Assembly: GCF_011058215.1 (NCBI RefSeq)
Contig: NZ_JAALFG010000002.1
Location: 992,001 to 1,056,000, forward strand
Source of the DNA: Devosia aurantiaca
GTDB lineage: Bacteria; Pseudomonadota; Alphaproteobacteria; Rhizobiales; Devosiaceae
Reading direction: 5' to 3'
Length of the DNA stretch: 64,000 nucleotides
The position numbers and the translations under genes were made by a program. Below, piece by piece: positions 1 to 7,656 of this stretch; position 1 is the first letter of the stretch; the number at the start of each line of letters is the position of its first letter. The notes under the pieces are model-generated. The model searched no databases, was not told where the DNA came from, and worked only from the letters and a program-made list of their open reading frames with translations.

Positions 1-483
1 GTCGCGAAGAGCGCTGCCTTCACGCAAGAATTCAGGGTTGGAGGCGACGTGCAGATCGAGGTCGGGGCGCCGCTCGCGAATGATACGCTCAATCATGTCT
101 CCGGTGCCGACCGGCACTGTCGATTTGGTGACGACCAGCAGCTTCTGGCCAGCCCGGTCGGCAATTTCTCTTGCCACGGCATAGACATAGGTCAGGTCGG
201 CGCCGAAACCGTTCTTGCTCGGCGGCGTGCCGACGGCGATGAAGACAGCATCGATGTCGTTACCAAGCTGGGGGATCGCAGAAGCAAAGCTGAGGCGACC
301 GGCATGCAGCATGCGGCCAACCATCTGTTCGAGCCCGGGCTCGAAAATCGGCACCGCTCCAGCATTGAGCGCCTCGATGCGCGCCGCATCGGTATCGACG
401 CAGACGACGTCGTGACCGAGCTCTGCGAGGCACGCTCCCGACACCAGGCCCACATATCCGCATCCGACGACGACCAGGCGCAT
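1..483 (-). CDS. UDP-glucose 6-dehydrogenase, N-terminal part (window edge)
   Basis: Oxidises UDP-glucose to UDP-glucuronate with NAD, in the cytoplasm, feeding exopolysaccharide or other acidic glycan synthesis. The 161 visible residues begin MRLVVVGCGYVGLVSGACLA, a Rossmann fold with the GxGxxG nucleotide site, followed by conserved IFEPGLEQM, AVGTPP, VTKSTVPVGTG and ASNPEFLREG segments in the family order. The catalytic Cys region lies beyond the window edge, so the gene is cut at position 1 and its integrity is unknown. ATG at 483 is the first residue of the fold. Family members without the rest could in principle be other nucleotide-sugar dehydrogenases, but the EFLREG motif favours UDP-glucose. 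Confidence 0.9.
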   Translation of the reverse strand, partial: MRLVVVGCGYVGLVSGACLAELGHDVVCVDTDAARIEALNAGAVPIFEPGLEQMVGRMLHAGRLSFASAIPQLGNDIDAVFIAVGTPPSKNGFGADLTYVYAVAREIADRAGQKLLVVTKSTVPVGTGDMIERIIRERRPDLDLHVASNPEFLREGSALRD

Positions 484-578
484 TTCGAAAAGTCCTTCAT
501 TCAAAGTTTAGTCGCGTGACAAGTCGAAGCTCGACCCGCTGGGGCCGGCTGAGGCAAAAGTTGAACACTGCTGTTGGG

Positions 579-1178
579 CTAGCGCGCGATCGGAACCACG
601 GGCTTGGGCGTGAGCTTGACCGGAAGAGCGACAGGCGTGGCTTCGGGCAGGTCGATGACCTGTTCTGCGGGCCATCCGGTTGCGGGCGGCACGGCCACTG
701 CCATGTTGGTGCTTTCGTAGATCGGCATCAGGCCCGCCTGGTAGTCCAGCAGCTGCAGCTTATCGCCATTGAGAAGCTTGAGGTCTGCTGCCACGATCTC
801 GAGGCCGTTAACGGTGATGGCATCGACAAAGAGATTGCGGTCCCGCCCCACTTCCTCATCGAGATATTTGTCATTGGTGAGGATGACGCTGATCTCGCCA
901 TCTTTGCGGAACTGGCTTTCCGGAACGGCGAACTCGAATTCCTGCAGGTAGCTGCGCGGCTTGGCATTGGCGAAGAGCCGGCCGGTTTCGCCAGTGTCGA
1001 TCGCCTTATCCAGCACGCCCGAGCCGATAACCTTGCCATCGAGGCGAAGTTCGAATTTGGGCGGGCCATCGAAGGCCTCTCCAGCCAGCGAAAGCTTGAT
1101 GGTGGCGTCGGCAAGTGCCGGTGCGCCCGAGAGCAGAGCTGCAGTAAACCCCACCGAACATAGTTTTGGATTGCCCAA
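579..1178 (-). CDS. Secreted CBM60-like (xylan-binding type) domain protein
   Basis: About 199 residues with an N-terminal Sec signal ending APALA before DATIKLSLAG. The body carries the hallmarks of the calcium-dependent xylan-binding module family (CBM60/PF16841): GPPKFELRLDGKVIG, then ILTNDKYLDEEVGRDRNLFVDAITVNG, where the DRNL segment is family-typical. No catalytic domain is attached, so it is probably a periplasmic or extracellular polysaccharide-binding protein. The C-terminal 60 residues are Pro/Val rich. The start is uncertain: TTG at 1178 opens the frame and a GTG about 24 bases further in would give a shorter leader. Neighbouring UDP-glucose dehydrogenase suggests a glycan-related role (inference). 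Confidence 0.7.
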   Translation of the reverse strand: MGNPKLCSVGFTAALLSGAPALADATIKLSLAGEAFDGPPKFELRLDGKVIGSGVLDKAIDTGETGRLFANAKPRSYLQEFEFAVPESQFRKDGEISVILTNDKYLDEEVGRDRNLFVDAITVNGLEIVAADLKLLNGDKLQLLDYQAGLMPIYESTNMAVAVPPATGWPAEQVIDLPEATPVALPVKLTPKPVVPIAR

Positions 1179-1298
1179 TCCATCGCATCCACCGATCCGC
1201 TATCTAAATCTAATCCGCTCAATTGCTTCAGCGGTTTACAGATATTGAGAGCGATCAGTATTATTGGATAGGCAATACAAGGAACTAATTCTGGATGA

Positions 1299-2111
1299 CT
1301 AGGATTTTGGCGGGTGCGTGGCAAATACCGGCCCAAGATCACCCGAACGGTTGATCTGGATCGGCAAAGTCGGCGGCGCTTCGAAGCGGGCGACCAGATC
1401 GGCAAAGACTCGCTGCGTATTGGAGGATGGTCGCACACCCAGTTCGCGCATCAGCTGGCGCTGGCAGCTTTCGTAGAGAGCTTCGAATCGCGAGCGGTTT
1501 CCATGCATGGCGGCATGGGTCATGAGGCAGCAATAGGCCTCCTCATTGCAGGCATCGAGCTCGATGGCCTTTTGGGCGCAGATCACCCGCGCCTCTTCGG
1601 AGAGAGCGCTGTTGGGCGAAATCGCGGCACTCAGCCGATCGGCGCAACGGTTCCTCAGGATCTCGCGCTGCTGCGCCAGCCATTCTTCGAACTCGCTGCC
1701 GGAGTCGGGGAGGTCAGCCAGCAACTCGCCCGTATAAACCGAGCAAAGGTCAACGGCAGCCTGCGGGGACGGGCTGGCAAGCAGTTCCAGCAAGGACAGG
1801 AGGTCGAAGGCGACCTGGCTATGGTTATCGATGAAGACGGCGGAGAAATTGCTTTCAAGGAACACAAAGCCATGGCTGTCCTGAAAGTGGCGGCTGCGGG
1901 AAAGTGCCTGGCGCAGATTGGCGGCAGCCTTGGAGTGATCGACATCGGGCCAGAGCACACTTCCCAGACGTTGGCGCGAGGCTGCCAGTTTCTGCCCGGA
2001 AAGGGCGACGAAGGATGCCAGGCGGAAGAGGCTCGAGGGCGCACCGGACACGACCCGGTCATCCAGAACCACCCGGCAACTGCCCAAGACGCCGATACTC
2101 AACCGCGGCAT
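1299..2111 (-). CDS. BTAD-domain transcriptional regulator (SARP-like)
   Basis: 270 residues. Residues 1-95 form a winged-helix-like DNA-binding region (LGSCRVVLDDRVV, LAALSG-like helix, LWPDVDHSKAAANLRQALSR), and about 100-245 form a bacterial transcriptional activation domain made of TPR-like helices (LLADLPDSGSEFEEWLAQQR, ACNEEAYCCLMTHAAMHGNR, RELGVRPS). This is the layout of small alphaproteobacterial BTAD regulators; no NB-ARC or ATPase part is present. A strong ribosome site, AAAGGAGGAA, precedes the ATG at 2111. It sits among surface/secretion genes and could regulate them, but no target site is visible. Confidence 0.75.
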   Translation of the reverse strand: MPRLSIGVLGSCRVVLDDRVVSGAPSSLFRLASFVALSGQKLAASRQRLGSVLWPDVDHSKAAANLRQALSRSRHFQDSHGFVFLESNFSAVFIDNHSQVAFDLLSLLELLASPSPQAAVDLCSVYTGELLADLPDSGSEFEEWLAQQREILRNRCADRLSAAISPNSALSEEARVICAQKAIELDACNEEAYCCLMTHAAMHGNRSRFEALYESCQRQLMRELGVRPSSNTQRVFADLVARFEAPPTLPIQINRSGDLGPVFATHPPKS

Positions 2112-2210
2112 CGTTTCCTCCTTTACACAACACTACTGGAGAAAATGCTTATATGGAATATACGGTCCGACCTGTATAAGTAGGTTAGTAATTTTCTAAA
2201 TTGTTGATGC

Positions 2211-2696
2211 TTATATTTTCTTGATTCCGGCCACCCGAATAAAGCGCCACAATTCCTGATTTATGACAATGATGCTGTCGATCGTTTTGGCCAGCTTTTC
2301 TATCTCCAGATTGTCTACTTCCTCGAGCTTCCCATACTTGATCTCGTCGCCGAATTCGGCGATCCGCATCAATTGGGTACTCTCAAGCTCTCCGTTCTCG
2401 TCGAAATCGAAAATGGAGTGATTGTATTTGTTACGGATTTTTCCCTCAAGCTTTAGTCGCGCCGTAAGGTCGAGCACGGCGGTCCGGTCACTCGCCGCAG
2501 TGGCACTCATCTTGGCGAGGCGCTCCACAAGATCGAGACGAGCCCTCGTGGTGTTGAGGGTCAGAAAGACGATGATCGCGGCTTCCTTGCTGCACTGCAT
2601 CAGGTAGACGATCAGATAGATCAGAAGGCTTTCCGTGTTGGTCCAGCAATAGTTCAGCTTCCCGATCATGGGGAGCAGAACTTCGATGCGGCTCAC
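2211..2696 (-). CDS. Hypothetical helical protein downstream of LuxR regulator
   Basis: 161 residues, not recognised. The N-terminus (WTNTESLLIYLIVYLMQCS) is an amphipathic or membrane-associated helix, followed by charged helices with a conserved-looking KIRNKYNHSIFDF segment reminiscent of HEPN-type R/N-x-H motifs, though too weak to assign. Its ATG overlaps the stop of the LuxR regulator by four bases, so the two are very probably co-transcribed and translationally coupled. Base composition is lower in GC than the neighbours, which hints at acquisition. No function is proposed. Confidence 0.55.
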   Translation of the reverse strand: MSRIEVLLPMIGKLNYCWTNTESLLIYLIVYLMQCSKEAAIIVFLTLNTTRARLDLVERLAKMSATAASDRTAVLDLTARLKLEGKIRNKYNHSIFDFDENGELESTQLMRIAEFGDEIKYGKLEEVDNLEIEKLAKTIDSIIVINQELWRFIRVAGIKKI

Positions 2697-3495
2697 GAGG
2701 GGCGGCCTTCAAGCTGCAGCGGACGAAAGCTGCGCCGTTCGCGCACCGACAAGGGCGGCGCCAATTTGCCCGCCCGCAAGGCAGCTGCCGCCTGCGTCCG
2801 GTTTGTCACCCGCAGTTTGGTGATGAGGTTATGGACATGGACCTTGACCGTGTGTTCGGACAGCGCCATGCGATCGGCAATAAGCTTGTTCTGATAGCCT
2901 TCAGACAAGAGTTCGAGCACCTGGCGTTCGCGCGGCGTCAGGTAAACGCTGCCACCTGGCGGCACCGGCTTTGCCGGCTCTTCGAGGGTGACACTAGGCG
3001 GAGCCGCGATGTCGGCCCTGTCGCCTTCGTCGGGACGATGTGCGCGGCGCGAAAAGGCGGGGGATAATATTCACCGCCCTGGACCAGGAGCGACAAGGCG
3101 GCCAGCCACACTTCAAGCTTGAGCTCGAGCGGCAGCAGGCCCTGGATCTCGTTGTGTTCAAACAGAGTATCGCATTTGGAGCCTTCGCGATCGCAGGAAC
3201 GCATGACGAGGCCGAGAGCGCTGTCGGGAAACTGCTTCCTTGAGAGCGCTACGGCGTCCGCGCAATCGGCTTCGGGACCAAGGTCCAGCAACACAAGGCT
3301 TACGAGCGATGGCGTGCTGGCTGGATCGGGCAGCTGTTCGACGAGGATGACCTGATAGGCAGGCAGATAGGCCCGAATGGCTTGCACCAGCCCTTGGTGC
3401 ATGGCGCCCTGGCTCGCCCAAAAGATGATTGTGCCTGGCGTTGTCTCCGTGGCCGCACGATTGCCGCCTGCTACTAGATAGGGAGAAGTAATCAT
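2693..3495 (-). CDS. LuxR-family regulator with N-terminal receiver-like domain (one frameshift)
   Basis: Two overlapping frames form one protein of about 267 residues when a single base is restored at the G run 3032-3034 (minus strand CCC should be CCCC). Residues ~20-140 resemble a response-regulator receiver (VSLVLLDLGPEAD would hold the phospho-acceptor Asp, but the acidic pocket is not clear). The C-terminus is a textbook LuxR HTH: LTPRERQVLELLSEG, NKLIADRMALSEHTVKVHVH. The gene is divergent from the DSGNDNS-repeat gene across a 424-base region, so it is the natural candidate regulator of the type I secretion locus (inference). The frameshift is probably a sequencing error, as both halves are intact. 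Confidence 0.8.
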
Positions 3496-3919
3496 CCTTG
3501 ACCTCCGGTTGCCGCATCCCCCGCAAAAGCTGCAGGGATTAGGCCGTTAATAAAGCGTTAACACCGGGGGCGTGACTGCGCCGTTACGCGGGCGTGATAA
3601 CGCAGTGACCAAAGTCGTTCTAAAGCAAAAGACATCTCGCCTCTCCGACACTGAGGGTCCAGCCGCGATCCTTCCAAGTCCATATTCTAGCAACGCTTTC
3701 GTGCCCGGCCATACCGCGGCATTAGCTCGTCGAGCGATCATGGGATTAGATCAAGGCGCGCGGCCTAGCTCCAAGTATTGTCTTATGTCGCGATAGTTCC
3801 GCAAGCAATCTGGCAGCGGCTTCCCGAGTTGCGGAAGTATCGGGCGAATCTGCCAAAAGCCTTGTTGGAAATGTATTGAGGCTGGCCACATTCGCTCCAT
3901 TCAACAGGAGCACTCTGAA
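3496..3919. promoter_or_regulatory. Divergent intergenic region with inverted repeats, upstream of the repeat-protein gene
   Basis: A 424-base gene-free stretch between the LuxR regulator and the repeat protein. It contains a 13-base inverted repeat with one mismatch, GATAGTTCCGCAA (3792-3804) and TTGCGGAAGTATC (3829-3841), and a second nine-base one with one mismatch, GTGACTGCG (3572-3580) and CGCAGTGAC (3601-3609). Either could be an operator or fold as an mRNA hairpin. A ribosome site (CAGGAG, about 3905-3910) precedes the ATG at 3920. No confident -35/-10 pair was found. Confidence 0.45.
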
Positions 3920-5488
3920 ATGTCTGAAAAGAATAACAACTACATGCCGGAAAACGCCTTCAACGATTATTCCAGCTCCAACCAGCAGGATAACTCGTCG
4001 ACGGACTCCGGCAACGACAACTCGGTATCCGACAGCGGCAATGACAATTCCTGGTCGGTGTCCGATAGCGGAAACGACAATTCCAGCTACACCAAGGACA
4101 ATTCCGTCACTGATAGCGGAAATGACAACTCGACCTATACCGACGACAATTCAGCAACGGACAGTGGCAACGACAATTCGGTGTCCGATAGTGGCAACGA
4201 CAATTCGTGGTCTGTGTCGGATAGCGGCAATGACAATTCCAGCTATACCGACAACGACGACAATTCCGTCGCTGACAGCGGCAATGATAACTCGAGCTAT
4301 ACCGACGATAATTCGGTCACCGACAGTGGCAACGACAACTCGAGCTACACCGACAATGACGACAACTCGGTCGCCGACAGCGGGAACGACAATTCCAGCT
4401 ACACCGACAATGACGACAACTCCGTCTCTGACAGCGGCAACGACAATTCGTCCTATGTCGCGGACTCGGGCAACGACAACTCGACCGATGTCGATGTGAC
4501 CGTCTCCGACTCCGGGAACGACAATTCGAGCTACACCGACAACGACGACAATTCGTCCTATGTCGCCGACAGCGGCAACGACAACTCAGTCACCGACAGC
4601 GGCAACGACAATTCCAAGACCTGGCAAAACCAGCAAACCTTCAGCTGGGATGCCTCGGCAACGGATTCGTTCAACAGCGACGACGACACCACCAACTCGC
4701 ACAATTCGGACGACGACATTTCCGATAGCGGCAATGACAATTCCGATAACTCGGACAATTCGGATAATTCCGACAACTCGGATAATTCCGATAATTCCGA
4801 CAACTCGGACAATTCCGATAACTCGGACAACTCCGACAATTCAGTCCACGACTCCGGCAACGACAATTCGCAATATACCGTGTCGGACTCGGGTAACGAC
4901 AACTCCACCCGTGACTCGGGCAACGACAACTCGTCGACGTCCTACGACAATGCCTTCAACGACGGCTCGGATCACTCGATCGACAATGCGATGAACGACA
5001 GTTCCGAGCATATCAATGTCGATATCGACTCCAACATCCAGGACGCCTTCAACTCGAGCGACGACAACAGCCAAATCTCGGACGCCTTCAATGACTCGAG
5101 CACGAGCTTTGGAAGCATCGACGTTGACTTCGACAACGTCTTCAACGGGGCTTTTGGCGGCGACGGCGACGGCAATGGCTTCGCCTTCAACCAGGTCGCC
5201 GATATCGTGGACAATGACTCGCTGTCCGGCGTGACGCAGTCCAACAGCGGCAATTTCCAGCTCTATGCCAATGCCGCGGAAGCAACGCTGGACGCAGCAG
5301 GTAGCAGTGCCTGGGACGGCATCGGCGGCGACGTGACGGCGGTTGCAGATGCTCATGCCACGGTCAGCGGCTCGGCGTTCAACCTCGACATCGTGCTCGG
5401 TGCCAACCTGCAGCAGAACGCGGTCGACGTGACCGTGGTCGGCGGCGGCATGGACAACGACATCACCGACTCGAGCGAACACCACTAG
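3920..5488 (+). CDS. Giant DSGNDNS-repeat protein, probable type I secretion substrate
   Basis: 522 residues dominated by Asp, Asn and Ser. Residues ~29-340 hold 19 copies of DSGNDNS separated by short variable linkers such as SYTDND, VT and WSVS, plus a run of twelve DNS triplets. Residues ~345-440 change to looser AFNDSS/DNAFND units, and the C-terminal ~80 residues are a non-repetitive Ala/Val/Gly-rich region with VDVTVVGGG near the end. There is no Sec signal, no membrane segment and almost no Cys, Lys or Arg, which fits a very acidic, disordered or calcium-ordered exported protein. A second repeat protein, an ABC exporter and an HlyD adaptor follow on the same strand, so I infer export by that system. 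The role (adhesin, biofilm matrix, calcium-binding coat) is unknown. Confidence 0.75.
   Translation: MSEKNNNYMPENAFNDYSSSNQQDNSSTDSGNDNSVSDSGNDNSWSVSDSGNDNSSYTKDNSVTDSGNDNSTYTDDNSATDSGNDNSVSDSGNDNSWSVSDSGNDNSSYTDNDDNSVADSGNDNSSYTDDNSVTDSGNDNSSYTDNDDNSVADSGNDNSSYTDNDDNSVSDSGNDNSSYVADSGNDNSTDVDVTVSDSGNDNSSYTDNDDNSSYVADSGNDNSVTDSGNDNSKTWQNQQTFSWDASATDSFNSDDDTTNSHNSDDDISDSGNDNSDNSDNSDNSDNSDNSDNSDNSDNSDNSDNSDNSVHDSGNDNSQYTVSDSGNDNSTRDSGNDNSSTSYDNAFNDGSDHSIDNAMNDSSEHINVDIDSNIQDAFNSSDDNSQISDAFNDSSTSFGSIDVDFDNVFNGAFGGDGDGNGFAFNQVADIVDNDSLSGVTQSNSGNFQLYANAAEATLDAAGSSAWDGIGGDVTAVADAHATVSGSAFNLDIVLGANLQQNAVDVTVVGGGMDNDITDSSEHH
4004..4939 (+). repeat. Coding repeat array, 19 x DSGNDNS
   Basis: The heptapeptide DSGNDNS recurs 19 times with spacers of 2 to about 15 residues. 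At DNA level the units vary freely at third positions (GAC/GAT, AAC/AAT, TCC/TCG, AGC/TCC), so the protein motif is far better conserved than the DNA. Confidence 0.9.
4736..4843 (+). repeat. Twelve tandem DNS codon triplets
   Basis: A perfect 12-fold tandem of the tripeptide Asp-Asn-Ser, 9 bases per unit, inside the repeat gene. Synonymous codons are shuffled between units. In antisense this gives a long Leu-Ser-Glu open frame that is not a gene. Confidence 0.9.
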
Positions 5489-5583
5489 TTCCGACCTCCA
5501 ATCGGCAAGCCGGTCTGCGCGCCACGGCGCGCAGGCCCATCCGTCACGCGAAATGATGCGGACGGCAAACAGGGAGGGTCGCG

Positions 5584-7619
5584 GTGTTTGTGCCTAGCGA
5601 CAACATTTCCGAAGTCATCGCGCACTTCATCGGGTGCTTTGAGATTCGCGTCGACGAGATCCGCATGCGGCACGCCTATGAAGAATTCTTTCGCGAACAG
5701 GCCGTGCCCCGCTCGGGTCCGATCGAGCACATCACGCCCGGCTTTTTCAACTGCTCGATCTGGAGCTCTACAGCCCGGGCGTGCGCTATCGCCCCCATGC
5801 CGAGCCAATCGACGGCCAAGCCAGCCTCTCCCGAAGCGAAATACGTCTAGATTATCCCGATCTGCCGATGACGCTGCACTGGATGGCGCAGGCACTGCCT
5901 TGGCCGTTCTTTGCACATGGCACGGGTGACAGCGAAATCATCCATCTCGGCCGCGAGCCCGGTTCGGTCATGCTGTCTGCCAATCAGGTCATGCTGATGG
6001 ACGACAATGACGTCATCGTCCTGGGCAGCATCAAGGTCGGCACAGTCGACTTTCTCGCCGATGCCGCGCCTATGTCGGCCTTGCTGGCCAGCGCCCTTGC
6101 GGTGTCGGAGGCTTTTGCCAGCATCGAAGCCCCTGCCGATACTGCGGCCATACCCGATTTCTTCGCCTCGATGCACTCGGCCATCCACATGGTGGAAACG
6201 GCAATGGGCAGCGATGGGACAGTGCTGACAAGCGCCACCCTTGTCGAGACCACTGCCACGTTGACCAGCACCACCACGACGGTCGTGGGCCCCGCCATCG
6301 AGGGCATTTATGTGGATGGTGCGCTCACCACCACGGCGCCGAGCCTCTTCGACCTTTTGCCACATCAGCTGCAGGAAGCCGTGACCGAGCCAGAACCGTC
6401 TACTGGCCCAGTGCTCACGATCGACCCGAACGACGTTACCATGACAGTCGAAAGCGGAGCCAACATGGTGGTCAACGAGGCCATCATCGTCAATGCAGGC
6501 TTGTCAGCCACATTCATGGCCGTGGTCGGCGACTACCATTCGATCAATGTCATCATCCAGACCAACGTCTATAGCGACAATGATATGATCGACACTCGCC
6601 TGCCGGGGTCAGCGGCCAATAGTGCGGACGTGACCAATGCGCTCAACGTGGCCGTCTTTGCCAGTGAGCTGCGCGACAACGCGGCGGTGATGGCAGAAAA
6701 GCACCCCGGAACCATGCCCCTTCACTGGCAGGTTTCGGTGGTCGAGGGCGACCTCGTTTTTCTCGACTGGATCACCCAATATAGCTTCACCACCGACAGC
6801 GACACCCATGTGCTGACGGCGATTGGCACGACGACCACGATCACCAGCGGTGAGAACCTGGGGCTCAACAGTGTGTCGTTCGAAAATCTGGGGCACTACT
6901 ACGACCTGATCATCGTCGGCGGCAGCCTTTACGACGGCAATTTCATCATCCAGACCAACGTGCTCTACGACAATGACATGCTCGCCATGCTGTCGGGCGC
7001 GATCGAGGACGGCTCGGTTTCCACCGGCGGCAACCTTCTCTGGAACAGCGCAAGCATCCTCAATATCGGTGCCGGCAATGTTTCGTCGGGATTGCCCGAT
7101 GCTTTCAGCCAGGCTGCCTCGTTGCTCGGCGCCGGCGATTATTCCATGCCCGACGGCGTAGCCCAGAATGGCATGTTCGAAGGCTTTGCCGGGCTGCGTG
7201 TCCTTTACGTTGCCGGCAACCTTTATGACCTTCAGTCGATCCAGCAGGTCAACGTCATGGGCGATGCCGACCTCGTCGCCCTCTATGAGGATGAATTGCT
7301 GGCCGACGCGGCCTCGCCCGATTGGAGCATCAGCACCGGCTCCAATGCCCTCCTCAACCTCGCGACCATCGTCGACTACGACTCGGTGGGCAGTGACGTC
7401 CATGTGGGCGGGCAGATCTATTCGGACGCGATCCTGATCCAGGCCGACCTGATGGCTGGGAGCGACGCCGCTCCCGTGGGGGACGACGCGCTGGTGAACG
7501 AAGTCATCGCCTTTCTCGACATCGACTTCGTCGACCCCGGTCCCACCGAGGCCGACCATTCCATCGTGCCCATGTCCGATGGCCCGAGCGTGGACGTGAT
7601 GCAGTCGGTCCTCGCCTAA
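5584..7619 (+). CDS. Large repeat protein of the type I secretion locus (one frameshift)
   Basis: Restoring one C near 5750-5751 joins two frames into a 678-residue protein (the junction then reads GFFNLLDLELYSPGVRYRP). The start is a GTG at 5584 preceded by GGGAGGG. The C-terminal half has about four degenerate repeats of ~45-130 residues, at roughly 290-335, 420-475, 480-565 and 583-630, each with a glycine-led SGxN..N.A.I strand and then a strand like IIQTNVYSDNDM, IIQTNVLYDNDM, IQQVNVMGDADL or LIQADLMAGSDA. No Sec signal is seen. Alternating hydrophobic and acidic Asn/Asp turns suggest a beta-solenoid or calcium-binding secreted protein. It lies between the DSGNDNS protein and the exporter, so it is likely a second substrate or an accessory surface protein. 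I do not recognise a named family with confidence. Confidence 0.7.
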
Positions 7620-7656
7620 ATCTTCATCCCGACGGCCGCAGCAGTGAGCGCAATCC

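Noticed and set aside
4736-4843. Possible CRISPR-like or satellite array
   Set aside because: Units are 9 bases, coding and in frame, with no spacers.
4558-4929. Antisense frame rich in Leu-Ser-Glu repeats
   Set aside because: Mirror image of the DNS/DSGNDNS repeats in the plus-strand gene.
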